Assembly: GCF_041287255.1 (NCBI RefSeq)
Contig: NZ_JBGGTX010000002.1
Coordinates: 434,001-498,000 of the forward strand
Direction of reading: 5' to 3'
From: Tamlana flava
GTDB lineage: Bacteria > Bacteroidota > Bacteroidia > Flavobacteriales > Flavobacteriaceae
DNA: 64,000 nucleotides
Position 1 is the stretch's first letter. Each line of letters opens with the position of its first letter. The position numbers and the translations under genes were made by a program. Positions 35,064 to 44,059 of the stretch are shown here, one piece after another. Below the pieces are notes generated by a model. It did not search any database and was not told the DNA's origin. It saw only the letters and a list, made by a program, of their open reading frames with translations.

Positions 35064-36743
35064 TTATAGACCTTTTGGAATAGCGTCAATTAGCTTTTTG
35101 GTATAAGCCGATTTTGGATTGCTGTAAATGATATCGGCATCATCCAATTCTTCAATTTTACCTTGGCTCATAACCATTAGTTGATCACTCATATATTTTA
35201 CTACAGCCAAATCATGTGAAATAAAAATGTAGGTAAATCCGAAATCTTCTTTCAGTTGATTAAGCAAATTTAAAACTTGCGCTTGAACGGATATATCTAA
35301 AGCGGAAACCGATTCATCACAAACAATCAATTTAGGCTGTAGGGCAATGGTCCTGGCAATGCCAATACGTTGCCTTTGACCTCCAGAAAATTCATGGGGA
35401 TAGCGGTTAAAGTAATCTTCAGACAACCCAACCCGATTTAGAATCTCCAGTACTTTTTCCTTGCGTTTGGCATCCGAAGTGTAAAGATTATGAACTTTCA
35501 TAGGTTCCATAATCGCCTCACCAACTGGTATTCTTGGATTTAGTGAAGAGTAGGGGTCTTGAAAGATAATTTGAATGTCTTTCCTAAGTTTTCTGGTCTC
35601 CGTTTTGGAAAGTTTGGTAATGTCAACACCTCTATAAAGTATCTTTCCAGCAGTTGCTTTATCAAGTTGAAGAATGGCATTGCCAAGGGTGGATTTTCCG
35701 CATCCCGATTCACCAACCAAACCTAAAGTCTCACCTTCATACAATTTAAAACTAACATCATTGACCGCTTTAAATGATCTTGGCTTTGTGAATAGCCCGG
35801 TTTTTGAAATATATTCCTTTTCAACATTCATTACCTCCAAAAGAGGTGGTTTGCTATAAAGTGCTTTGTGATTTTTTTCTCGAGTATTAGGAGTTACAAT
35901 AGTCGCTGATATCTTGTTGCTTAAAAAATCTTGGATGGTAGGTAAAGTTTTTAATCGTGCATCTAATGAAGGCCTAGAATTTATAAGGGCTTTGGTGTAG
36001 TTGTGCTGCGGATTTTTAAATATTTCTGAAACTGAACCTTGCTCTACAATACTGCCTTTGTACATTACCAAAGCTCTATCTGCAATTTCAGATATTAAGG
36101 CCAAATCATGAGTTATAAAAATTATGCTCATTTTGGTTTCTTTTTGCAGTGCCTTCAAGAGATTTATAATTTCTTTTTGAACCGTTACGTCCAAGGCTGT
36201 TGTTGGTTCATCGGCAATTAAAATATCGGGTTTGCAAGAAATGGCCATGGCTATCATAACGCGCTGTTTTTGTCCACCTGATATTTCATGAGGATATGCA
36301 CCATGAATGCGTTCAGGGTTTGGTAGCTTTACTTTTTCGAATAACTGAATGGTTTCTGCTTTGGCCTCCTGATTTGATAGATTGGTATGCGCCAACAATA
36401 TTTCCTCTACTTGTTTACCGCAGGTCATGGATGGATTTAACGAACTCATGGGTTCTTGAAATATCATGGCCAATTTATTGCCTCGAATATTTTGAAATCT
36501 TTTTGAAGGAAGTTTGGTTAAATCTTCATTGTTGAAAATGATTTTGCCGGATGTGATTTTTGATATTTTAGGCGGAAGCAATCCTAAAATGGCCAATGAA
36601 GAGACGGATTTTCCGGAACCCGACTCGCCAACAATACCTAAAATTTCATTTTGGTACAATTGGTATGAAATGCCATGAATCACTTCGTTTTCGCCAAACG
36701 AAATAACTAGGTTTTCTATTTCTAATATTGGGGTGGTATTCAT
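35064..36743 (-). CDS. Peptide ABC transporter, fused double ATPase (DppD-DppF-like)
   Basis: 559 residues with two nucleotide-binding domains. The first (about 1-265) has Walker A GESGSGKS and signature ISGGQKQR; the second (about 305-559) has GESGCGKS, FSGGQRQR and VCDESVSALD. Each ends in the oligopeptide-type tail (NPQHNYTKALI, NPKSAYTKKLI). It powers import of peptides or nickel. No permease or binding protein is nearby. The start overlaps the exonuclease stop by one base, so it belongs to a four-gene operon. Confidence 0.93.
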   Translation of the reverse strand: MNTTPILEIENLVISFGENEVIHGISYQLYQNEILGIVGESGSGKSVSSLAILGLLPPKISKITSGKIIFNNEDLTKLPSKRFQNIRGNKLAMIFQEPMSSLNPSMTCGKQVEEILLAHTNLSNQEAKAETIQLFEKVKLPNPERIHGAYPHEISGGQKQRVMIAMAISCKPDILIADEPTTALDVTVQKEIINLLKALQKETKMSIIFITHDLALISEIADRALVMYKGSIVEQGSVSEIFKNPQHNYTKALINSRPSLDARLKTLPTIQDFLSNKISATIVTPNTREKNHKALYSKPPLLEVMNVEKEYISKTGLFTKPRSFKAVNDVSFKLYEGETLGLVGESGCGKSTLGNAILQLDKATAGKILYRGVDITKLSKTETRKLRKDIQIIFQDPYSSLNPRIPVGEAIMEPMKVHNLYTSDAKRKEKVLEILNRVGLSEDYFNRYPHEFSGGQRQRIGIARTIALQPKLIVCDESVSALDISVQAQVLNLLNQLKEDFGFTYIFISHDLAVVKYMSDQLMVMSQGKIEELDDADIIYSNPKSAYTKKLIDAIPKGL

Positions 36744-37456
36744 TAAATACGAATGATTTCATCTTTGATTAAAAGGCTGTCACCACGTAAGCGCAGAAAT
36801 ATTTGGGCAACGGCTATGGTATCTTTTTCGCAGTAGTTTATAATGCGATCTATGTCATTTTCCTCATAAAATACGCTATAAACTTCGCTGCCATCAATAT
36901 CATCCTTTGGTGATGGGATTCCTAAAACATGGGTCAATAATTTTAGCGATGTATAAGTTTTAAAATCGCCAAATTTCCATAGTTCCAAAGTGTCAAGATG
37001 AGGAACTTCCCAAGGTTTTTTGCCAAACAAGTTAAGCTTATAAGGTAATTCAATGTTATGGATTATCATTCGTCGGGCAATATATGGAAAGTCAAATTCC
37101 TTACCGTTATGGGCGCAAAGCAAATGTTTGGGATGACTAAAATGGGAAATGAGTAGATTTTTAAAGTCTTTTAAAATTTTAATTTCATCACCGTAAAACG
37201 AAGTGACCCTGAAGTTCTTTAAATCGTTTGAAATGGCAAAATAACCAACAGAGATACAGATGATTTTACCAAATTCTGCCCAGATACCTGCTCGTTCGTA
37301 AAACTCTTCGGCAGTAAACTCATCCTTTCTTTGGTATTCGGATTTCTGTTCCCACAATGCTTTAGTAGCGTCATCTAAATCTGAGAAATATTGTGTTTCC
37401 GGAACCGTTTCAATGTCTAGAAATAGAATATTTTCTAAATTTAATTTAGATATCAT
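36743..37456 (-). CDS. PolB-like 3'-5' exonuclease (DEDDy family)
   Basis: 237 residues. Exo I motif is FLDIETVPET, Exo II region is CAHNGKEFDFPYIARRM and Exo III region is YCEKDTIAVAQI, giving the four acidic residues of DnaQ-type nucleases in the arrangement of the predicted PolB-related exonucleases. It would trim single-stranded DNA or RNA ends using two metal ions. It is in an operon with a penicillin acylase and a peptide ATPase, a combination with no obvious common pathway. Confidence 0.85.
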   Translation of the reverse strand: MISKLNLENILFLDIETVPETQYFSDLDDATKALWEQKSEYQRKDEFTAEEFYERAGIWAEFGKIICISVGYFAISNDLKNFRVTSFYGDEIKILKDFKNLLISHFSHPKHLLCAHNGKEFDFPYIARRMIIHNIELPYKLNLFGKKPWEVPHLDTLELWKFGDFKTYTSLKLLTHVLGIPSPKDDIDGSEVYSVFYEENDIDRIINYCEKDTIAVAQIFLRLRGDSLLIKDEIIRI

Positions 37457-37462
37457 AATGCA

Positions 37463-37825
37463 TCATTTTTTACTAAAGCCAAATAACAGGCTACATTGCT
37501 TTCCAAAAATTCCGGTAACCCCAGCAGCTATTCCACCAAAAACACCAGATAGTAATATTAAGAGAAATTGATTTCCTTGTAAATGTAATAAAAAAGCTAC
37601 TTTTTTTGCAAGTATAAAATCGTTAGTGTTGCTTAAATAAAAAGCGTGAGCCGCCCAAAGTAGGGCAATAGCCAAAAATGGAACAAAAAATACTGCACTT
37701 TTTTTAAGGGAGATAAAACATGAAGTTATAAATACCGCGACCATGATAGACCACCAAGGTAAAAATTGCCCTAACAGAACCGCTATTAAAATGGTTAAAA
37801 TGAAGTTTATTCTTTTTCGTTTCAT
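37463..37825 (-). CDS. Small membrane protein
   Basis: 120 residues with three or four hydrophobic helices and a basic start (MKRKR). No family recognised. It overlaps the penicillin acylase stop by 4 nt and precedes the exonuclease by 6 nt, so it is cotranscribed with both. A glycine-rich stretch (GVFGGIAAGVTGIFG) could pack helices. Confidence 0.7.
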   Translation of the reverse strand: MKRKRINFILTILIAVLLGQFLPWWSIMVAVFITSCFISLKKSAVFFVPFLAIALLWAAHAFYLSNTNDFILAKKVAFLLHLQGNQFLLILLSGVFGGIAAGVTGIFGKQCSLLFGFSKK

Positions 37826-40236
37826 GGTTTAGGTGTTAAGGTTTGCGTGGAAATGACACCAGTTGTTTCATTTGAAGCTTGCATAAACAATAAATCAATA
37901 TATTCTCCAACCGCCCATCTGTCAACATAATTGTCATAATATTTACTTCCAGGATTGCCGGATTGACCGCCGGGATAAATTCCCAATGCTTTTGGGGGTG
38001 AACTCATTTCTACAATCAATCGCCAAGAAGGGGCGTGGTTTTTATCGGCGGCATTAACTGTGTTACGGTCGCCACCGATTGGTAAATCAAAACGAGAAAA
38101 TGCTGGCAATGCCTGTAGCAAATGCCCAACATAGGTGCCTTTGTATTTGCCCCAGTAATATTCGCCCTGTTTTGATTTCCATTCATTTAATTGGCGAGCA
38201 GCTTCTTTAAATGAAATTAGAAACAAGTCGCTGGCCGTTTCTATTTCAGATGTTTTTAAAATATCCATAAACTTATCGTCAGGATGGTTTTTAAGCAAGA
38301 AAATGGTTTGATAGGTCAAGGTTCTCTTCAGTTCCTCATTTTCAATATCAAATTCATCCCACGTTAGTTCGAATAAGGCTTTCCACCATGTGTCCCAAAT
38401 GCTAGGTGCAATTTCATCAATTTCGCTATTAAAATCCCATGCTTTAATGCTGTTTAATAGCTCCTTTTCTTCATCAGAAAGGGTTACTGTATCCATGTGC
38501 TCGAACATATACGGCAAAAGTTCTGATGCTTTAAGGTTATAATTGTTGTTCTGCAAATCTTTGAAATCTTGAATGTTGAATTTGTCCTTAGATCTAAAGA
38601 AATCGTTTATAATCCTATTTCTGTAAGCCTCGTAATGGTCGTTAAAAACGTAAAACGGATATGACTGGTCTACAGGATGTTGGTTTGCCGAACTCACGAA
38701 GCCACGCTCTGGGTTTTTAACATGCGCATTGAATTCTTGGGGGATAAAACTTTGCCAATCGTTTTCTGGTTGGCTACCATCCATTAAAAACTTTCCTTGT
38801 TCTTTCCATTTATTGGGAAACAATCCTTGTATCCAGAGGGCAATATCACCATCGGTTGAGGCAAAAACAAAATTTTGTGCAGGGGCGTCCCAATGTTTTA
38901 AGGCTTCTAGATAATCGTCGTAATTTTTAGCAGTATTTAAATCTAAGATGGTTCGCTCATTATTGCTTCCAATATGGCCAATCCACTTCATGGCATAGCC
39001 TACTTTTTTGCCATTTCCCTTAAAATTCTTATCATAGGTAACAGGGCCATGATGGGTATAAATTACAGAATCTATAAAGGTTTCTGCTCCTTTTATTTTT
39101 ATTTCTTCAAGGCGCACGGAAGTATTTTTCCAAGTATTGCCGTATTTATAATGTTTTCGGGTATTATCTTTAAATTCTATTTTATACCAGTCCTTAACGT
39201 CTCTGGTGGCATTGGTCTCTCCCCAAGCAATATAATCATTAAAACCAGAAACAATTCCTAAAGCACCGGGAAGCGTTGCCCCTAAAGAATTGTGTTGAGG
39301 GGTTGTTAATTGCATGATGAACCAAATAGAGGGTAAGTTTAGAGACAAATGGGGGTCGTTGGCCAAAATGGGATGACCTGAATAGGATTTGCTTCCAGAA
39401 ACAGCCCAATTATTGCTGCCATTGTCTGGGTCTGGTTTCTTTAAGCTATCAGAAATTGAGTCTAACGGTTGTTTTGTGTTAGGTGTTTCGGTCATTTGGA
39501 TATCTATAAAATCCCAATTGGTTTCCTTTGGAATGATGGGGTCATTCACATCAAAAAAATCTGGAAAAATTAAATCAAAACGATCTTTTCCAAATTCACG
39601 AAGTACATTGGTGTAGGCCAAATCACTATCATATCCGCACAAATCATCTGTCATATACATCAATAACAGCGCTGTTTTTTTAATGTTCCAAGGTTCAGGT
39701 TTATAGTCTAAAAGTTTGTACTCTATTGGGTAATCATCGGCATCCAAACTGTTAATATAACTGTTTACACCCTCGCTGTAGGCTTCCATGTATTTTATGA
39801 TTTCCGGGTCTTGCTTCATTTTCTCAATGGCGTTCTCTGCGCCATAAACCATACCTTTTCTTCGTTGCTCCCTGTCGTAATTCAATGCTTTTTTTCCAAT
39901 AATTTCAGATAGGCGGCCAGCGGAGGCGAACGTTTGAAATTCCATTTGCCAAAGCCTATGTTTGGCTGTGATATAGCCTTGCGAACGATAAAGATCCATA
40001 TCGTTTTGAGTAAAAATATGTGGAATGAGTTGGTTGTCGTAATTAATGGTAACTTCCTCTTGAAGGCCGTCAATTTGAATAGAGCCAGTAATTATTTCAT
40101 CCTTTTCATTTTGCCATATGCCGGTTGAAGGGCTTAAAAATTTTCCAATGGGGGGAATTGGGCCAATTTTAGAATTGAAGGCATAAAAGACAGCAAGTAA
40201 TAAGAATAAAGAAGCGCTAAATTTAACTACTCTCAT
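37822..40236 (-). CDS. Penicillin acylase family Ntn-hydrolase
   Basis: 804 residues with an N-terminal hydrophobic anchor (about 4-20). The autocleavage and catalytic serine is Ser274 in NGSNNWAVSG, the start of the beta chain, and DPHLSLNLPS downstream is the conserved N-x-D-like motif. The proenzyme is cut into alpha and beta chains and hydrolyses amides: penicillin G, acyl-homoserine lactones or other N-acyl compounds. The substrate is not defined by the sequence. First gene of the four-gene operon. Confidence 0.93.
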   Translation of the reverse strand: MRVVKFSASLFLLLAVFYAFNSKIGPIPPIGKFLSPSTGIWQNEKDEIITGSIQIDGLQEEVTINYDNQLIPHIFTQNDMDLYRSQGYITAKHRLWQMEFQTFASAGRLSEIIGKKALNYDREQRRKGMVYGAENAIEKMKQDPEIIKYMEAYSEGVNSYINSLDADDYPIEYKLLDYKPEPWNIKKTALLLMYMTDDLCGYDSDLAYTNVLREFGKDRFDLIFPDFFDVNDPIIPKETNWDFIDIQMTETPNTKQPLDSISDSLKKPDPDNGSNNWAVSGSKSYSGHPILANDPHLSLNLPSIWFIMQLTTPQHNSLGATLPGALGIVSGFNDYIAWGETNATRDVKDWYKIEFKDNTRKHYKYGNTWKNTSVRLEEIKIKGAETFIDSVIYTHHGPVTYDKNFKGNGKKVGYAMKWIGHIGSNNERTILDLNTAKNYDDYLEALKHWDAPAQNFVFASTDGDIALWIQGLFPNKWKEQGKFLMDGSQPENDWQSFIPQEFNAHVKNPERGFVSSANQHPVDQSYPFYVFNDHYEAYRNRIINDFFRSKDKFNIQDFKDLQNNNYNLKASELLPYMFEHMDTVTLSDEEKELLNSIKAWDFNSEIDEIAPSIWDTWWKALFELTWDEFDIENEELKRTLTYQTIFLLKNHPDDKFMDILKTSEIETASDLFLISFKEAARQLNEWKSKQGEYYWGKYKGTYVGHLLQALPAFSRFDLPIGGDRNTVNAADKNHAPSWRLIVEMSSPPKALGIYPGGQSGNPGSKYYDNYVDRWAVGEYIDLLFMQASNETTGVISTQTLTPKP

Positions 40237-40305
40237 GAGCTAATATTTAATTCGTAATTAAATATAGCAATTAAAAGGAAACCGAAGGAATAGTATAGGG
40301 GATTT

Positions 40306-40902
40306 TTAAAAAACAGAGCTTAAAATGATTTTTAGACCCCAAGCCAATGATTCTTTAGCGTCCTCATTATTTAGATGGCAGACGTCCTTTGTGGTGATTA
40401 TTGGTTCAATGCCCATAAGTGATGTGGACACATTAATTAGATAGTTATAAACTGAAATGTCTAAATCGCTTTTGTATGGAATGAGAGCAAGTTTTAGAGC
40501 GGCAGTCCTTCGAGACCCTCTTAGCGACTCTTTTTTAAGGGAAACATCTTCATCTAGATAAATACTCAAATATTTTCTAAAAGCAGGCTCGTTGTTTATG
40601 GCCAGGTCATTAAAGTAGTTTTGAATGTATAATATACGTTCAATGATTGGGAGATGTTTTGATTCTTGAAAAATGGTTTCTGTAGAATGGGTAAAAATGT
40701 CCAAACCAGCTTCAGAGCATAAAATGTCTATATTGGAAAAATATCGATAGATGGTTGCTCTTGATATTTTAGAAGCTTCAGCCACATTTTCAAGGCTCAT
40801 TTTTTCGCCTTTTTGTAACAGTTCTTTTGCTGAATCTAAAATTTTTCTTCTAGTCTTTTGCTTTTGTTCTGAACGCCCTGTGTTAAGTGAAATATTACTC
40901 AT
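40306..40902 (-). CDS. TetR/AcrR-family regulator
   Basis: 198 residues from ATG 40902; the longer frame reaches into the divergent promoter and is rejected. The N-terminal helix-turn-helix contains RRKILDSAKELLQKGEKMSL and ASKISRATIYRYFSNIDIL, the hallmark of TetR proteins. The C-terminal ligand domain is not assignable. It is divergent from a cupin gene, with a 14-bp perfect palindrome between them overlapping the cupin -33 box, so repression of itself and the cupin is likely. Confidence 0.88.
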   Translation of the reverse strand: MSNISLNTGRSEQKQKTRRKILDSAKELLQKGEKMSLENVAEASKISRATIYRYFSNIDILCSEAGLDIFTHSTETIFQESKHLPIIERILYIQNYFNDLAINNEPAFRKYLSIYLDEDVSLKKESLRGSRRTAALKLALIPYKSDLDISVYNYLINVSTSLMGIEPIITTKDVCHLNNEDAKESLAWGLKIILSSVF

Positions 40903-40923
40903 GAGACAAATGTCTAATAAAAA

Positions 40924-40954
40924 TTTGTAATTACAAAAAGTAATTTTATATTTG
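40924..40954 (+). promoter_or_regulatory. Promoter of cupin gene with overlapping palindromic operator
   Basis: TTTG at 40924-40927, 19-nt spacer and TATATTTG at 40947-40954 form an ideal promoter. The perfect palindrome TTTGTAATTACAAA (40924-40937) begins with that -33 box. Flanking inverted repeats GAGAC..GTCT near 40904 and GAGA..TCTC near 40956 also occur. A TetR dimer on the palindrome would block polymerase. Confidence 0.65.
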
Positions 40955-40974
40955 TGAGACAAAAATCTCATAAA

Positions 40975-41409
40975 ATGAAAACAAAAGTAACAAAATGGGT
41001 TTTAGGGCATAGAGTAACACTCCATAACACTTCTGGAGATTACGATTTGGCCTTTGGTGAAACACCCGCCGGCGTTCCAGGACCCCCGCCTCACCAACAT
41101 CAACATTTTACAGAAAGTTTTTTAATCACTGAAGGCGAAATGGAATTTTTCGTAAATGGAGAAACTAAGATAGTGAAAGCTGGGGAAAGTGTAAATTTAC
41201 CGCAAAACACAGTGCACACTTTTAATAATAAAAGTAACTCGGTTTGCAAATGGGTAAACATTCATAGTCCAAAAGGATTTAGAAAGTTCTTTGAAACTGT
41301 TGGTGTTTCTGCAGAAATTGAAAATTCACGGCAAAATTCTATCAGCGAAAGCATAATAGGGACTGTCATTGCCACGGCAGGTGACTACGATATGATACTA
41401 AAACTTTAA
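40975..41409 (+). CDS. Cupin-domain protein
   Basis: 144 residues from ATG 40975. The cupin 2 motifs are PPPHQHQHFTESFLITEGE (first, with H-x-H and E) and NLPQNTVHTFNNKS (second, with His), so it probably binds a metal. Such small cupins include quercetinase-like dioxygenases and polyketide-type enzymes; the reaction is unknown. It is divergently paired with the TetR gene and overlaps the convergent methyltransferase stop by 4 nt. Confidence 0.82.
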   Translation: MKTKVTKWVLGHRVTLHNTSGDYDLAFGETPAGVPGPPPHQHQHFTESFLITEGEMEFFVNGETKIVKAGESVNLPQNTVHTFNNKSNSVCKWVNIHSPKGFRKFFETVGVSAEIENSRQNSISESIIGTVIATAGDYDMILKL

Positions 41410-41879
41410 AACAATTTTTGCTGCTTATTTGGACTTTCATGGTCCAAAAGCCATTGCTTTCGGTGAAGTCCACCTGCATAACCCGTTAAACTGCCGTCAC
41501 TACCAATTACTCGGTGGCATGGAACGATTATCCATAACGGATTTTTTCCGTTTGCATTTGCTACAGCACGGATGGCCTTTACATCACTTAATTGTTTTGA
41601 TAGGTCTAGGTAAGAAATAGTTTTTCCAAAGGGGATCTCTTCCAATTTTTTCCAGACTTTTTTTTGAAAATCTGTTCCATCCGGATTTAATTTTAAACTA
41701 AATTGTTTGCGGATGCCTTCAAAGTATTCTTGCAGTTGAATCACACATTCCTCAAGTTGTAGGGGAATGATATCGGTGACTTTTTCCTCGGAATTTAAAA
41801 CGGACACAGATGTAATACCATCTTCATCACCAATAATTTTAGTGAAGCCCAAAGGTGTTTTGATAATACAACTTTCCAT
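41406..41879 (-). CDS. Methylated-DNA--protein-cysteine S-methyltransferase
   Basis: 157 residues. The acceptor cysteine is Cys121 in the motif PCHRVIGSDG, with GKTISYLDLS and AVANANGKNPLWII as the upstream family motifs. It removes O6-alkyl groups from guanine by suicide transfer. It has only the catalytic domain (Ogt-like), not the Ada regulator. It overlaps the CNNM gene by one base. Confidence 0.95.
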   Translation of the reverse strand: MESCIIKTPLGFTKIIGDEDGITSVSVLNSEEKVTDIIPLQLEECVIQLQEYFEGIRKQFSLKLNPDGTDFQKKVWKKLEEIPFGKTISYLDLSKQLSDVKAIRAVANANGKNPLWIIVPCHRVIGSDGSLTGYAGGLHRKQWLLDHESPNKQQKLF

Positions 41880-43000
41880 TAATCCGAAGAATTATCATCT
41901 TCTAAAATACCCAACTTTTTGGCACGTGTTTCCCAACTTCTTCTGGCCAAAAGTTGAAGATCTGAAACGTTATCGCTTTCATCCATAATTTCCAACCCCA
42001 ACAGTGTTTCAATAACATCTTCCATAGTTACCAACCCACTAACAGAGCCATATTCATCAACAACCAAAGCCATATGGTTTCTGCTTTCAACAAGCTTTTC
42101 AAAAAGACTTGGAATAGGTAAACTTCTATTGACAATAATGATGTTTCGCAATAACTCTGAAAGTTTTTTAGACCCGTTATCTAAAGCCATTTCCTTAAAT
42201 ATTTCGTCCTTTAAAACAAGCCCTGTTATATTGTCTGGGTTGTCTGAAAAGATAGGTATTCTGGAAAAGCGCAAATTCAAATTTCTATTGAAGAAATCTT
42301 CAACAGTAGTGTTTTCGTCTTCTATGAGCATAACCGTTCTGGGAGTCATAATATCTTTGGCCAATACTTCTTTGAAGGTTAACAGGTTCTTTATGATTTT
42401 GCTTTCGTTTTCCTGAAAAACACCCTCTTCGTGGGCCATATCGGTCATGGCATGAAAATCCTCCCTGCTCAACACGCTTCCATGATGTCCTTTACCGCCA
42501 ATAAGTTTTGTAGTAAGTTGTAACAACCATAAAAGCCCTGACCATTTTAATGGAAAAATTAAAACATTTAAAGCTTTGGAAGTAAAATTCGCCAATTTTT
42601 TCCAATAAGTGGCTCCAATGGTTTTCGGGATGATTTCTGAAGCCACCAAAATCAAAACAGTCATAATAGAAGATACAACACCAACCATAACATCTTCAGT
42701 AAACTGAATGCCAAATGCCGTTTTTATATTACTCCCAAACATTTCTGAATAGGCGGTTTTAGCCTGAACACCAACTAAAATGGCACCAACGGTATGCGCA
42801 ATGGTATTAAGCGTTAAGATGGCGATTAATGGCCTGTCTACATCTTTTTTTAGGCGCTCTAAATTATCTGCATAATGCTTGCCTTCTTGTTTTTTTACAT
42901 TGATGAAGGTTGGTGTAATACTCAGCAATACAGCTTCAAGTATGGAGCATAAAAAAGAAAAGAAAATAGAAATAAAGGCGTAAAAAAGGAGTAAGCCCAT
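41879..43000 (-). CDS. CNNM/CBS-domain membrane protein (CorC/HlyC type)
   Basis: 373 residues: N-terminal CNNM transmembrane domain (about 1-185, with SEIIPKTIGATYWKKLA) followed by a CBS pair (about 205-340: DIMTPRTVMLIEDENTTVEDF and HMALVVDEYGSVSGLVTMED). The C-terminal transporter-associated CorC domain is very short or missing. Related proteins move magnesium or cobalt ions. Also known as hemolysin-family proteins, but a cytolytic role is not supported. Confidence 0.9.
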   Translation of the reverse strand: MGLLLFYAFISIFFSFLCSILEAVLLSITPTFINVKKQEGKHYADNLERLKKDVDRPLIAILTLNTIAHTVGAILVGVQAKTAYSEMFGSNIKTAFGIQFTEDVMVGVVSSIMTVLILVASEIIPKTIGATYWKKLANFTSKALNVLIFPLKWSGLLWLLQLTTKLIGGKGHHGSVLSREDFHAMTDMAHEEGVFQENESKIIKNLLTFKEVLAKDIMTPRTVMLIEDENTTVEDFFNRNLNLRFSRIPIFSDNPDNITGLVLKDEIFKEMALDNGSKKLSELLRNIIIVNRSLPIPSLFEKLVESRNHMALVVDEYGSVSGLVTMEDVIETLLGLEIMDESDNVSDLQLLARRSWETRAKKLGILEDDNSSD

Positions 43001-43029
43001 GGGGTGTTTTTGGTTTTATTGACGCTAAT

Positions 43030-44019
43030 TTACGAAATCAATTTTACAACATCCTTAGCAAAATAACTGGCAATAATATCTGCGCCAGCACGTTTTATGG
43101 CCGTAATTTGCTCCATCATAACAGCATCATGTTCCAGCCAACCTTTTTCTGCTGCAGCTTTTAACATGGCGTATTCACCAGAAACTTGGTAAACAGCCAC
43201 AGGAACATCCACTTCATTTTTAATCTCGCGAACAATATCTAAATAGCACAGACCAGGTTTTACCATCACAATATCGGCACCTTCATCAATATCCATTTCA
43301 GTTTCACGAATAGCCTCAAAACGATTGGCAAAATCCATTTGATAGGTCTTTTTGTCTTTGGGAATATTTATCAAATCTACGGGTGCAGAATCTAAAGCAT
43401 CCCGAAATGGGCCGTAAAAGGCAGAAGCATATTTTGCTGAATAACTCATAATACCGGTATTGATAAAGCCTCCCTCTTCCAAAGCTTCGCGAATGGTTAA
43501 AATGCGTCCGTCCATCATGTCGCTAGGTGCAACAAAATCGGCTCCAGCTTTGGCATGAGACAAACTCATTTCCGCAAGAACTTCGGCCGTTTCATCATTT
43601 AAAATCTGCCCCTTTTCAATAATGCCATCATGTCCGTAAGCAGAATATGGGTCTAAAGCTACATCGGTCATGACTAACATATCCGGGCAAACATTTTTCA
43701 CCGTTTTAACAGCGCGTTGCATTAGCCCTTTGGGGTTTAAGGCTTCTTTGCCTTTATTGTCTTTTAAATTGTCCGACACTTTTACAAAAAGCAAAACCGA
43801 CTTTAAGCCAAATTTCCAAAGTTCTTTTACTTCGAATTCCAATAAGTCCAAACTGTATCGGTAATAGTTTGGCATCGAAGGAATTTCATCTTTTATGCCT
43901 TTACCTTCAACCACAAAAAGTGGCACTAAAAAATCGTTTGGTGTTATAATGGTTTCACGAACCAGTGAGCGAATAGCTTCGTTGGATCTTAATCTTCTAT
44001 TTCTTCTTAAAGGGAACAT
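43030..44019 (-). CDS. hemB: Porphobilinogen synthase
   Basis: 329 residues. The Schiff-base lysine is in DIVMVKPGLCYLD, the other active lysine region is YSAKYASAFYGPFRDA, and YGHDGIIEKGQILND holds the allosteric-site stretch. In the zinc-site position DVALDPYSAYGHDG I see D/A instead of a triple cysteine, so it is a magnesium-type enzyme. It joins two 5-aminolevulinate molecules. Last heme gene of the leftward operon. Confidence 0.97.
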   Translation of the reverse strand: MFPLRRNRRLRSNEAIRSLVRETIITPNDFLVPLFVVEGKGIKDEIPSMPNYYRYSLDLLEFEVKELWKFGLKSVLLFVKVSDNLKDNKGKEALNPKGLMQRAVKTVKNVCPDMLVMTDVALDPYSAYGHDGIIEKGQILNDETAEVLAEMSLSHAKAGADFVAPSDMMDGRILTIREALEEGGFINTGIMSYSAKYASAFYGPFRDALDSAPVDLINIPKDKKTYQMDFANRFEAIRETEMDIDEGADIVMVKPGLCYLDIVREIKNEVDVPVAVYQVSGEYAMLKAAAEKGWLEHDAVMMEQITAIKRAGADIIASYFAKDVVKLIS

Positions 44020-44059
44020 TTTTTTTAAGTTAAAAGTTGAAAAATATAAAGTTAAAAGT

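Noticed and set aside
40903..40971. TetR gene extended into the divergent region
   Set aside because: The extension covers the operator and cupin promoter; helix-turn-helix proteins of this type start close to residue 1 of the shorter form.
41879..43000. Hemolysin
   Set aside because: The name is historical; the CNNM/CBS architecture points to ion transport.
43030..44019. Zinc-dependent HemB
   Set aside because: The zinc-binding cysteines are absent in the relevant stretch.
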